Shown in pieces: positions 1-9,199 of a stretch of DNA of 47,847 bases; the stretch's first letter is position 1; the number at the start of each line of letters is the position of its first letter. The translations under genes and the position numbers were made by a program. The stretch lies in assembly GCA_014379345.1 (NCBI GenBank), contig JACMLY010000002.1, forward strand, positions 1-47,847, written 5' to 3'. This DNA is from Chitinophagaceae bacterium. Its GTDB lineage: Bacteria > Bacteroidota > Bacteroidia > Chitinophagales > Chitinophagaceae. The notes under the pieces are model-generated. The model was not told the origin of the DNA. It ran no database searches and saw nothing but the letters and a program-made list of their open reading frames with translations.

Positions 1-19
1 GAATTAGTTTAGTGATACT

Positions 20-745
20 ATGGGAACAGCAACAAAGAAAACGATTCAACAACTTGTTTCAGAAAATAGCAATTATTTTCAAATGGCAATTTCAGTTGAT
101 TGCGTGATTTTTGGTTTCGACAATAACGAATTAAAAGTTCTTCTCATTAAATCGGATCTTGAGGAATTTCATAACGAATGGTCTCTTCTGGGCGATCTTG
201 TGCATTTGAGTGAAAATCCCGATGCTGCTTCGTACAGGGTCTTAAAAGAAAAAACGGGTCTCGATGATGTTTTTCTTGAGCAGGTACACACTTTTGGTGA
301 AGTTGACAGGCATCCTGCAGGGCGTGTTATTACAATCGCATACTATTCGTTGATAGATATAAAGCATCACAAGCTAAAACTTTCACATAATGAACTTCAT
401 TGGCATCCGGTAAACGAAATCCACACCATGGCTTTCGATCACAGAAAGATACTCTCTACCTGTCTTGAACAATTACAATCTAAAGTTTCAGAGCACCCTA
501 TCGTATTCAACCTGCTGCCTGAAAAATTTTCACTCCGGGAGCTACAAACACTGTACGAAGCCATATTGGGAACGAAACTCGACCGCCGGAATTTCAGGAA
601 AAAATTCCTGATGATGAACTGGTTAACAGACGTTAACGAACTGGAACAAAATGTAACTCACCGCCCGGGCCGGCTTTACAGATTTAAAATGCGGAAACAT
701 CTACAAACCACCGAGCGAAAAAACGCGGTGGCCATTACTTATTAA
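20..745 (+). CDS. Nudix-type transcriptional regulator (NrtR/AraR-like)
   Basis: A 241-residue protein with an N-terminal Nudix fold (about residues 20-140) and a C-terminal winged helix (about 150-225, rich in Arg/Lys). The Nudix box region (G58 onward) reads RVLKEKTGL where an active hydrolase has REXXEEXGU, so the metal-binding glutamates are lost. This fits the NrtR/AraR class, in which the Nudix domain senses a sugar or nucleotide ligand instead of hydrolysing it; the Bacteroides AraR for arabinose is one such protein. It starts at an ATG at position 20 and lies upstream of a SusC/SusD pair, with two similar palindromes in between. I infer that it controls that pair. The ligand cannot be told from sequence. 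Confidence 0.85.
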   Translation: MGTATKKTIQQLVSENSNYFQMAISVDCVIFGFDNNELKVLLIKSDLEEFHNEWSLLGDLVHLSENPDAASYRVLKEKTGLDDVFLEQVHTFGEVDRHPAGRVITIAYYSLIDIKHHKLKLSHNELHWHPVNEIHTMAFDHRKILSTCLEQLQSKVSEHPIVFNLLPEKFSLRELQTLYEAILGTKLDRRNFRKKFLMMNWLTDVNELEQNVTHRPGRLYRFKMRKHLQTTERKNAVAITY

Positions 746-788
746 ATATTGACCGGGAAGTCGTGACCGGTAAGCAATTTCACTCAAA

Positions 789-803
789 GTGTAAATAATA
801 CAC
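789..803. promoter_or_regulatory. Upstream candidate operator (GTGTAA-N4-TACAC)
   Basis: GTGTA/TACAC inverted repeat with a 5-base centre. It shares half-sites and spacing with the stronger palindrome at 905-921, 117 bp downstream (close to 11 helical turns). It lies 44 bp after the stop codon of the Nudix-type regulator. Confidence 0.5.
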
Positions 804-904
804 GCAATCGTTGCAGCATCTCATTGTAAATTACTGTCATAACACTGAATGATTTTTGCTAATCAAAAATTAATTTTTTGCTTTTTTTAGAAAATACCTA
901 TCAT

Positions 905-921
905 TGTGTAACTTTTACACA
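905..921. promoter_or_regulatory. Proximal candidate operator before susC
   Basis: A perfect 7-bp inverted repeat, TGTGTAA-CTT-TTACACA, 44 bp upstream of the likely susC start. It contains TAACTTTT (909-916), a one-mismatch fit to the Bacteroidota -7 element TANNTTTG, so a bound protein could block the promoter. The adjacent Nudix-type regulator is the obvious candidate; that link is inference. Confidence 0.6.
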
Positions 922-965
922 TTGATAATGCTTCTCCGCATTTGATAAACCATAAACGATTGCAT

Positions 966-3953
966 ATGACCTTGAAAAAAATCAGAGGATTGCTGGTCCT
1001 GCCAGTGGTATTGCTCATATCCCAACTCGCCTTTTCTCAAAACAAAACTGTAACTGGTAAAGTCACCGATAGCAAAGATGGGAGTCCTATTGCAGGCGCT
1101 TCCGTGCTTATTAAGGGTTCAACAGGCGGAACGAATACCAACGCCGAAGGCTCCTTCTCTATGAACGTACCGGCTTCTGCGACTGCCCTGATCATTTCTG
1201 CCGTAGGTTATTCAGATCAGGAAGTTGCTATAACCAGTGATGGTGCTGTTAGTGTGGCTCTTGCAGCTACCGGCGGTAACCTTAACGAAGTGGTAGTGGT
1301 AGGATATGGAACCGTAAGAAGAAAAGATTTAACGGGTGCTGTAACTTCCGTTCAGGCGAAAAATTTTAACCAGGGTGTGGTTACATCACCCGACCAACTA
1401 TTACAGAACAAAGTTCCAGGCCTGGAAATTACGAATAATAGTGGTCAGCCCGGTGCTGTTACTACCGTTAAGATCCGGGGTAACAATTCAATACGTGCCG
1501 CAAACAACCCCCTGTATGTGATCGACGGAGTACCGCTGGATGGAAGATCTGCCCGGCCAAGCAGCGCAACCACATTCGGCACAACGCCCGATCTGAATCC
1601 ATTGCTTTATATAAACCCTAATGATATTGCTTCAATCGACATTCTGAAAGATGCCTCTTCTTCGGCTATCTATGGTTCAAGAGGAGCTAACGGGGTGATC
1701 GTAATTACAACAAAGAAAGGCGGCACAGGTGCATCCAAAATAGAAATGGGGGCCAACTGGGGCGTCTTTGCGGGATATTTGAAGAAATTTGAGATACTCG
1801 ATGCTGACGAATTCAGGTCCGCAATCAAGAAATATAATTTGAACGCAAACCTGGATGGTGGAAAATCGGTGGATGCTTTAGATGAAATCACTTCTAATGA
1901 GTTAACGCAAAACTATAACCTTGCTTTTAGTGGTGGTAATGAGAACGGAAGATTCCGCGCTTCTTTCCTCGCCTCAAAAACGCCGGGTTTTTTAAAAAAC
2001 TCAGCTATCAATAAATATATCGGGTCTTTCAATGGGGGCTATAAGTTTTTAGATAAAAAGCTTTCTCTTGACTTTGGTTTAATAGCAGGCCATGTAGGAG
2101 AAGATATTCCAAATGTATCTAACACGGCAGGTTCCCAGGGTAATCTGATAAGTGCTGCCTTAAGTTGGAATCCGACAATGTCTTTTACTGATCCCACTAC
2201 AGGGTTTTATGTTTTTCCAACCAACGGATCAGGAAATCCTCTTGCTTTGTTTACCGGTGTTGCAGACAGGGCCGATGTGAATACCTTTTTAGGAAATATA
2301 TCGGCTGGATATGAAATAATAAAGAATCTTCAGTATAAATTCTTATACGCGATTAACCACAGTACCGGGCAAAGAAACATCAATCTGTACGGATGGTTAC
2401 AAGGCTATACCGGATTGTCTGGTTCTGGATTTGGCGCCAAAGCTTACTCCAACTTAACATCGCAAACATTTACCCATACGTTAAATTACCGGGCGGATCT
2501 TACCCAGGGTTTATCATTGGAATCAGTTGTTGGTTATGAATACTGGAAATCAGATTACGGTACTTCTGCCTATTCTGCCCAAGGTTTTAATACTAATCTG
2601 ACCCAACAAAATATCCTCGATATTCCTTACACAAATATTTTAAGGAACGGCAACACCCAAAATCTTCCTATTACTGCCGTCAATCCCAGAACAGAACTAC
2701 AATCCTTGTTTGGAAGGGTCATTTTCAATTTGCGTGATAAATACTATATAACGGCCACTATCAGAAGGGATGGATCAAGCAAATTTGGGGAGAATAAAAA
2801 ATATGGAAACTTTCCTTCCGTAGCAGCGAAATGGGCTATCAGCAATGAGCAATTCATGAAAGATGGGGAATTGTTCTCAAATCTGGCATTAAGGGCTTCA
2901 TGGGGAATTACGGGAAACCAGGAGTTTCCGGAAGGAGCATCGCAGGAACAATTTAGTTTTTCATCCTATAATAATGCCGGGCAAATCAATGTGGCCAATC
3001 CTGATCTCAAATGGGAAGAAACTACTTCATACAACCTCGGACTTGATTTCGGATTGTTCCAGGGGAGAATTTATGGAAGCATAGATTATTACAAGAAAAC
3101 CACAACGGATATCCTGTTCCAAAGCACTGCCATTCAGCCCGCACCCGCTTCGATTTATTTCATCAACATTCCCGGTAACCTTGTCAATAAGGGAATAGAA
3201 TTAGGAATAGGTGCATCAATCATTGAAAAAAGAGATTTTGGATGGGATCTGAATTTTAATATCTCTAACAACAAGAATACATTAGAAGATTTCTTTGCTC
3301 CGGGCTCAAAAACACCGCTGTCTATCTTAACAGGTCAGATCAATGGTCAGGGTGTTTCAGGTACTTTGGCACAGATCATCACAAATGATCAACCAGTAAA
3401 TGAATTCTATCTGAAGCCCTTTAAAGGATTTGATGCAAATGGCAACCAGATGGTTGACCCCGATCCTGTTTTTTCCGGTGATCCCAATCCGCAAACTCTT
3501 TATGGAATCAGTACAACCCTGAGGTATAAAAAATTAGGGCTTGTTATTAATAGCGGAGGTGCAGGCGGATACATGATCTATAATAATACAGCGACCAACA
3601 TTACCAATATATCAGGAATTGTTAGTGGAAGAAATATTGATAAGGCTGCTTTTAATTCAGCCGAAAAAACTACCAGCGGTGCGGTAGTGTCTTCAAGATA
3701 TCTGGAGAAAGGAAACTATTTTAAATTAAGGAACGTATCTCTTAGTTATAACTTTGGCAATATTGGTGAATATATCAAAGGCCTGAATGCTTTTGTAAAT
3801 GCTACCAATTTATTTGTGATAACCAAGTTTACAGGATTTGATCCGGAAGTAAATATTGACAAATCTGCCGGTGGTTATCCATCAAGATCAATAGAATATA
3901 TTCCTTATCCAACACCCAGAACAATTTCATTTGGTTTCAATTTGTCATTATAA
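966..3953 (+). CDS. SusC/RagA-family TonB-linked outer-membrane channel
   Basis: A 995-residue TonB-dependent transporter. I place the start at the ATG at 966, which gives a clean signal peptide (MTLKKIRGLL, hydrophobic core, ending AFSQ); an in-frame TTG at 942 would add eight poorly fitting residues. After the signal peptide come a carboxypeptidase-regulatory-like domain (about 27-105), the SusC hallmark EVVVVGYGTVRRKDLTGAV, a plug domain with LYVIDGVPLDG, and a long beta-barrel ending in an aromatic/hydrophobic strand (FGFNLSL). It should import an oligomer together with the SusD-like lipoprotein that starts 17 bp downstream. The substrate is unknown: no degradative enzyme lies nearby. No STN domain is seen, so FecR/anti-sigma control is not expected. 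Confidence 0.95.
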   Translation: MTLKKIRGLLVLPVVLLISQLAFSQNKTVTGKVTDSKDGSPIAGASVLIKGSTGGTNTNAEGSFSMNVPASATALIISAVGYSDQEVAITSDGAVSVALAATGGNLNEVVVVGYGTVRRKDLTGAVTSVQAKNFNQGVVTSPDQLLQNKVPGLEITNNSGQPGAVTTVKIRGNNSIRAANNPLYVIDGVPLDGRSARPSSATTFGTTPDLNPLLYINPNDIASIDILKDASSSAIYGSRGANGVIVITTKKGGTGASKIEMGANWGVFAGYLKKFEILDADEFRSAIKKYNLNANLDGGKSVDALDEITSNELTQNYNLAFSGGNENGRFRASFLASKTPGFLKNSAINKYIGSFNGGYKFLDKKLSLDFGLIAGHVGEDIPNVSNTAGSQGNLISAALSWNPTMSFTDPTTGFYVFPTNGSGNPLALFTGVADRADVNTFLGNISAGYEIIKNLQYKFLYAINHSTGQRNINLYGWLQGYTGLSGSGFGAKAYSNLTSQTFTHTLNYRADLTQGLSLESVVGYEYWKSDYGTSAYSAQGFNTNLTQQNILDIPYTNILRNGNTQNLPITAVNPRTELQSLFGRVIFNLRDKYYITATIRRDGSSKFGENKKYGNFPSVAAKWAISNEQFMKDGELFSNLALRASWGITGNQEFPEGASQEQFSFSSYNNAGQINVANPDLKWEETTSYNLGLDFGLFQGRIYGSIDYYKKTTTDILFQSTAIQPAPASIYFINIPGNLVNKGIELGIGASIIEKRDFGWDLNFNISNNKNTLEDFFAPGSKTPLSILTGQINGQGVSGTLAQIITNDQPVNEFYLKPFKGFDANGNQMVDPDPVFSGDPNPQTLYGISTTLRYKKLGLVINSGGAGGYMIYNNTATNITNISGIVSGRNIDKAAFNSAEKTTSGAVVSSRYLEKGNYFKLRNVSLSYNFGNIGEYIKGLNAFVNATNLFVITKFTGFDPEVNIDKSAGGYPSRSIEYIPYPTPRTISFGFNLSL

Positions 3954-3970
3954 TCAGAAAAAATCAGCAT

Positions 3971-5617
3971 ATGATGTTATTCAATAAATATAAAACAACT
4001 GCCCTGATCATTACTGTTGTATTGGCCGGGTGTACCAAATTGGAAGAGGGGCTGAACAACTCTCTTACCAATCAGCAGACTGCTGCTTCCCTTGGCGCCG
4101 CCGGAACAGGACTTTTATTGCAAACTGCTTATGCAGATTTAGGAGTTCCTTATACAGTTGCTGGGCAGGTTATCAATCTTACAGGAAATAGCTCCGATGA
4201 GTCATTGGTTCCTACACGCGGCGGCGACTGGGATGATAATGGTGCCTGGAGGGTAATTCATGCTCATACCTGGAATGCCGATCAAACTAACTTGATAGGA
4301 GTATTTAATAGCCTGAACAAATTAAATTTCGATGCTACAAACGTGTTGGCATTTAGTCCAACAAAAGAACAGGCTGCAGAAGCAAGATTTTTAAGAGCTT
4401 TAGCCCTCTATCAGTTGTTGGATCTTTTTGGCCAGTACCCGCTGCGGAATCCCGGAGATAATCTTTTGAACGCGCCGGAAGTAAAACAGGCAACTGAGGC
4501 CGCGGATTTCATCATCGCCGAATTGAATGCTGTGCTTGCTGATCTGCCTGCAGCCAGCGCAAATATGAATTATAGAGCTAATCCAGATGCTGCAAGATTA
4601 CTTTTGATGAGAACATATCTCAACAGGGGTGCTTTTGGAAACAGACCCAGCCCCACTTTTGCAGATGCAGACATGCAACAGGTGATTACCTTGGGAAATG
4701 CTATTATTAGTTCAGGCAGATATACCTACACTACTAACTATTTTGATAATTTCAGTTTTGATAATGGTGCGAAAACAAGGGAAGGCATTTTCGCTTTCCA
4801 GAATACTTCGGGAGTTACCGCCAACAATAGCTCTCCCGAGGAGCGATGGTACTCTACGCTACATTACAATATGTACACACCCAAAAACCCGAATGCAGGA
4901 TGGAATGGTTTCTCCACAGTGGCCGAATTCTACAACGCATTTGGTGTTAATACACCTGTAACCCAAACGCCAGCTGATACATTATTAGATAAACGAATTG
5001 GCGGAAGATATTATCCGGGAGCGACAAATATTTCAGGTCTGAGACCAGGCTTTTTGATTGGTCAGCAGTTTAGTGAAACTGGGGCTCTTTTAAAGGATAG
5101 AAAGGGAAATAATCTGGCCTTCACCGCAACTATTTCCAACAACATGATTGAAACCGGAGCTAATCTTGAAATTACAGGTATTCGCGTGATTAAATATCCT
5201 CCTGACTATTCGGATAATGGAAAATTTTATGATGATAATGCCGGTAACGATATTATGATCATGAGATATGCAGATGTAGTTTTAATGGTAGCCGAGGCGA
5301 TGATGAGGAAAGCAACTCCTGATAATGCCGGCGCTTTGCTCCTGATTAATCAACTCAGAACAGCCAGGGGAGCTGCTGTGGTAGCCACAATGCCTTTAGT
5401 GAATACTGCCAATGTTTCTGATCCTAAAACCTTACTTGCAGAGAGAGGCAGAGAGCTGTATTGGGAGTATGTAAGAAGAACGGATCTGATTCGTTTCGGT
5501 ATGTTCCTGAAACCTTGGGCATACAAACCCAGCGACGATCCAAAAAATCTTGTATTCCCGGTACCGTCACAGGCATTGGCCGCCAATCCTAACCTAAAAC
5601 AGAATACAGGTTACTAA
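3971..5617 (+). CDS. SusD/RagB-family nutrient-binding surface lipoprotein
   Basis: A 548-residue lipoprotein: short signal peptide with lipobox LAGC (Cys21), then a helical TPR-like SusD fold. The C-terminal part has the typical SusD stretch RYADVVLMVAEAM followed by INQLRTARGA, and near the end ELYWEYVRRTDLIRFGMF, which is characteristic of the family. SusD proteins form the lid on the SusC channel and bind the glycan or other polymer at the cell surface. It is coupled to the upstream susC gene (17-bp gap) and is followed by a strong hairpin at 5644-5672, so the pair probably forms one transcript. The ligand is not evident. Confidence 0.95.
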   Translation: MMLFNKYKTTALIITVVLAGCTKLEEGLNNSLTNQQTAASLGAAGTGLLLQTAYADLGVPYTVAGQVINLTGNSSDESLVPTRGGDWDDNGAWRVIHAHTWNADQTNLIGVFNSLNKLNFDATNVLAFSPTKEQAAEARFLRALALYQLLDLFGQYPLRNPGDNLLNAPEVKQATEAADFIIAELNAVLADLPAASANMNYRANPDAARLLLMRTYLNRGAFGNRPSPTFADADMQQVITLGNAIISSGRYTYTTNYFDNFSFDNGAKTREGIFAFQNTSGVTANNSSPEERWYSTLHYNMYTPKNPNAGWNGFSTVAEFYNAFGVNTPVTQTPADTLLDKRIGGRYYPGATNISGLRPGFLIGQQFSETGALLKDRKGNNLAFTATISNNMIETGANLEITGIRVIKYPPDYSDNGKFYDDNAGNDIMIMRYADVVLMVAEAMMRKATPDNAGALLLINQLRTARGAAVVATMPLVNTANVSDPKTLLAERGRELYWEYVRRTDLIRFGMFLKPWAYKPSDDPKNLVFPVPSQALAANPNLKQNTGY

Positions 5618-5643
5618 GCAGCATAAATAATTTTGCATTTGTA

Positions 5644-5672
5644 AAAAGGTCATTGTTTAACAATGACCTTTT
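5644..5672 (+). terminator. Hairpin terminator after susD
   Basis: A 12-bp perfect inverted repeat (AAAAGGTCATTG / CAATGACCTTTT) with a 5-base loop, 26 bp after the SusD stop. The A and T ends of the stem mean it could act in both directions. It separates susCD from the FG-GAP lipoprotein genes. Confidence 0.8.
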
Positions 5673-5746
5673 ACCGTAAAAAGAAGACCTGTTAAAGTTT
5701 TTTATGACAGTGAAACGTGAGTTTTGGATTATAGATTTGCATTGCA

Positions 5747-8700
5747 ATGCTTAATATTACCAGACACCAAAGTTTGCCACACCAACTCCTGGTGCACCGG
5801 TGCCTGCTGTGTTTATTCGGGGCAATCTCGGTTTCATTTTTTTCCTGCAATAATAAAAAAGAAAAAGAAAGCGCCTTATTTCAACTGGTTGAAAACACGG
5901 GAATAAGCTTTCAGAATAATGTAGAAGATGGCAGTAAAGACAATAGTTTTGTTTTCAGGAATTTCTACAACGGTGGTGGCGTTGCCATGGGTGATATTAA
6001 TAACGATGGATTGTCAGATGTGTTCTTGACATCTAATTCCGGAGGCAATAAACTATATCTTAATAAGGGTAATTTTCAATTCAAAGACATTTCCGAGCAA
6101 GCAGGTATACTACCCGACGACAAGTGGTATACAGGTGTTGTTTTTGCTGATGTGAACGCCGATGGCTGGCTCGACATCTACGTGTCCTCCTCCGGTAACA
6201 TGAATACCGGCAATAGGAAGAATAAATTGTACATTAATAATTCCAGCTCTACCTCTACTTCCGGAGGGGTTCGGCATGAACCCAGTTTCACCGAATCTGC
6301 AGGTTCTTATGGATTAGATATTTCAGCATACACTACACAGGTTTCTTTTTTTGATTACGATATGGATGGTGATCTCGATTGTTTTATGATCAATAACAGT
6401 CCTATACCCGTAAATCAATTGCAATATTCAAACAGGCGCGATCTGCCAGAAAAAGAATGGCCCGTTGCTGATTTTCTCAAGGGAGGTGGCGATCATTTAT
6501 TCAGGAACGACGGCGGTCATTTTACCGAGGTCACCAAACAAGCTGGCATCCATGGTTCCTTAATAAGCTTTGGCCTGGGTGTTTCCATTGGTGACATCAA
6601 TGGCGATGATTATCCTGATGTATTTGTTTCAAATGATTCGTATGAGCGCGATTATCTGTACATCAATCAGAAGAACGGCACATTCAAAGATGAACTCGAA
6701 AATTGGATGCAGCATGTCAGTTTTTCTTCTATGGGTGCGGATATAGCCGATATTAACAACGATGGATACCCGGATCTTTTCACAACGGATATGTTTCCTT
6801 TAAATGATTACCGGTTAAAGACCATGGGCGCTTTTGATAATGTTGACCTGTTCAACGCAAAATTAAAATCAGGATTTTATTATCAATATCCGGTAAACAG
6901 CTTGCAGTTAAATAACAAGAATGGAATGTTCAAAGACATTGCCCGCTATAGTGGAGTAGCTGCAACTGACTGGAGCTGGGGTGCATTATTTTTTGATATG
7001 GACAACGATGGCTGGAATGATATCTATGTCTGCAACGGCGTAAACAGGGACGTAACCAATCTGGATTTTATGAATTTTTTTGCCGATGAGGTATACCATA
7101 AAATGGTGCTAAGCAGAAAGAAAAAAGAAATTGACCTCTTACTGAAACAAATACCAAGAACTCCTTTACCAAACAAGGTTTATAAAAATAACGGGAACTT
7201 AAAATTTACAGACATTACTTCGGCTTGGGGCTTTGAGCAGCCGGGCTTTTCCAATGGAGCTGCTTACGGCGATCTGGACAATGACGGGGACCTCGACCTG
7301 GTAGTGAATAATGAAAACCAGCCAACATTTGTTTATAAGAATAATTCACGCGAAATAAATAAGAACAATTATATAGCGCTCACGCTTACAGGAAAGGGCC
7401 AGAATTTATTTGCGGTAGGAAGCAAAATAAAATTATTTGCGAACGGCCAGATTATTATGAGGGAATTGATCCCAAGCCGGGGATTTCAATCTTCCGTGGA
7501 TTACAAAATTATTTTTGGGCTAGGCAAAATTGAAAAGATTGATTCACTTATTATCACCTGGCCCGACAGATCCTATACCAAACTCGAACAGCCCCTATTG
7601 AATCGTCAACATGATATTCAGCAACCAGAGAAAAAAAGTAGTAGCTCCGATTCACAAAAAACAGTGCTGCCAACTTTCTTCACCCGCGTTAGCAGCGAAT
7701 TTGATAAACATATTGATAATGAAACTATAGATTTTTATTCAGAGCGAAGTGTTCCTAAAACCCTTTCGAGAGAAGGTCCTAAAGCGGCAGTGGGCGATGT
7801 AAACGGAGATGGGGTGGATGATATTTTTATCGGCGGTGTTCCAGGGCACCCGGGCCAACTCTATCTTCAGACGGGCAATGGAAAATTCATTAAGAAAAAT
7901 CAAAAGGCATTTTTAGAGTTTAGTGATTTTGAAGATGTGGCAGTGTCATTGTTTGACAGTGATAATGATAATGATCTCGATCTTCTGATTTGTCCTGGTG
8001 GCAACAATGTAACGGTGAATAGCAGGGAATTGCAGCTTAGGCATTTTAAAAACGATGGAAAGGGAAATTTTTCGCTGGATGCTTCCGCATTCCCGAATAC
8101 CGGAATGAATGTATCGGTGGCGGCGCCTCATGATTTTAACAATGACGGGTATATGGATTTGTTTATCGGGTCAAGAAGTTTTCCCGGTATTTATGGTATT
8201 GATCCCGTAAGCTATTTTTTTATGAATGATGGTAAAGGGCATTTTACCAATATCGAAAATGCCGGGAATGAGGATATTTCAAAAATAGGCATGATATGCG
8301 ACGCGGTATGGGCTGATGTTTCAGGTGATTCATTAAAAGAATTAATTGTAGTGGGAGAATGGATCACACCTAGAATTTTTTCTTATGGCAACGGACGGTT
8401 CAAAGAAATAAAAACCAATTTGAACGATATGTTCGGATGGTGGCAGGCCGTAACGGTCATTGATGCAAATAAGGACGGAAGGCAGGATCTGGTTTTGGGA
8501 AATATAGGTGAAAATTTTTACCTGAACCCCACGCACCATAATCCGGTAAAACTCTGGATACAGGATTACGATCAGAATAAAAGTATTGAAAAGATCCTGA
8601 CATACACAATTGAGGGAAAAGACATGCCTGTGCTCCTAAAAAAGGACTTGGAGGACCAGCTTCCATCAATTAAAAAAAACAACCTCCGGCACGAAGAATA

Positions 8701-9142
8701 TGCAACGAAATCGATACAGGAACTTTTTCCAAAACAAATACTCCAAACTGCTATCGTAAAGAAATTTAATTATACCTCTTCGTGCATTGCCATTAATAAC
8801 GGGTCCGGAAATTTTACAATTCAAAAACTTCCCGTTATGAGTCAGCTCTCCAGTGTCAATGCCATTCATTCAATGGACATAAATAAAGATGGTTATATCG
8901 ACCTGATACTTGGAGGAAACCAATTTGGATTTTTACCCCAGTTTGAACGCCTGGATGCAAGTTTCGGCGATATTCTTCTCAACAATGGAAAGGGTGAATT
9001 TATATGGCAGGAAAATATAAAAGCAGGGCTGAATATGCGAGGAGAAATCAGGGATATCGTTGAAATAAAACGCGCGAACGACAGATACCTGCTGTTTATG
9101 CAGAATAATGATTATCCTTTTTTGTACAAATTGAACAACTAA
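5747..9142 (+). CDS. FG-GAP/VCBS-repeat lipoprotein with ASPIC/UnbV domain (paralogue 1)
   Basis: A 1,131-residue putative surface lipoprotein of the CRTAC1-like VCBS family. The lipobox is SFFSC (Cys34 from the ATG at 5747). A GTG at 5792 would give a Cys19 signal peptide just like paralogue 2, and a TAGATTTG -7-like element at 5732-5739 sits too close to the ATG, so 5792 is a real alternative start. Calcium-loop motifs of the form DxNxDGxxD recur (DINNDGLSD, DVNADGWLD, DYDMDGDLD, DLDNDGDLD and others): seven before and about six after a central ASPIC/UnbV domain (about 535-620). This suggests two beta-propeller-like halves. Two close paralogues follow in the same direction. The molecular role is unknown; such genes are often found beside SusCD pairs in Bacteroidota. 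Confidence 0.88.
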   Translation: MLNITRHQSLPHQLLVHRCLLCLFGAISVSFFSCNNKKEKESALFQLVENTGISFQNNVEDGSKDNSFVFRNFYNGGGVAMGDINNDGLSDVFLTSNSGGNKLYLNKGNFQFKDISEQAGILPDDKWYTGVVFADVNADGWLDIYVSSSGNMNTGNRKNKLYINNSSSTSTSGGVRHEPSFTESAGSYGLDISAYTTQVSFFDYDMDGDLDCFMINNSPIPVNQLQYSNRRDLPEKEWPVADFLKGGGDHLFRNDGGHFTEVTKQAGIHGSLISFGLGVSIGDINGDDYPDVFVSNDSYERDYLYINQKNGTFKDELENWMQHVSFSSMGADIADINNDGYPDLFTTDMFPLNDYRLKTMGAFDNVDLFNAKLKSGFYYQYPVNSLQLNNKNGMFKDIARYSGVAATDWSWGALFFDMDNDGWNDIYVCNGVNRDVTNLDFMNFFADEVYHKMVLSRKKKEIDLLLKQIPRTPLPNKVYKNNGNLKFTDITSAWGFEQPGFSNGAAYGDLDNDGDLDLVVNNENQPTFVYKNNSREINKNNYIALTLTGKGQNLFAVGSKIKLFANGQIIMRELIPSRGFQSSVDYKIIFGLGKIEKIDSLIITWPDRSYTKLEQPLLNRQHDIQQPEKKSSSSDSQKTVLPTFFTRVSSEFDKHIDNETIDFYSERSVPKTLSREGPKAAVGDVNGDGVDDIFIGGVPGHPGQLYLQTGNGKFIKKNQKAFLEFSDFEDVAVSLFDSDNDNDLDLLICPGGNNVTVNSRELQLRHFKNDGKGNFSLDASAFPNTGMNVSVAAPHDFNNDGYMDLFIGSRSFPGIYGIDPVSYFFMNDGKGHFTNIENAGNEDISKIGMICDAVWADVSGDSLKELIVVGEWITPRIFSYGNGRFKEIKTNLNDMFGWWQAVTVIDANKDGRQDLVLGNIGENFYLNPTHHNPVKLWIQDYDQNKSIEKILTYTIEGKDMPVLLKKDLEDQLPSIKKNNLRHEEYATKSIQELFPKQILQTAIVKKFNYTSSCIAINNGSGNFTIQKLPVMSQLSSVNAIHSMDINKDGYIDLILGGNQFGFLPQFERLDASFGDILLNNGKGEFIWQENIKAGLNMRGEIRDIVEIKRANDRYLLFMQNNDYPFLYKLNN

Positions 9143-9199
9143 ATTTTCTGATTCGCATTGAGTACCACCCTGAATGAATTGATATTTCAAAACAAAAGA

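Noticed and set aside
942..965. TTG start for the SusC gene
   Set aside because: The extra eight residues precede an intact signal peptide that begins at the ATG at 966.
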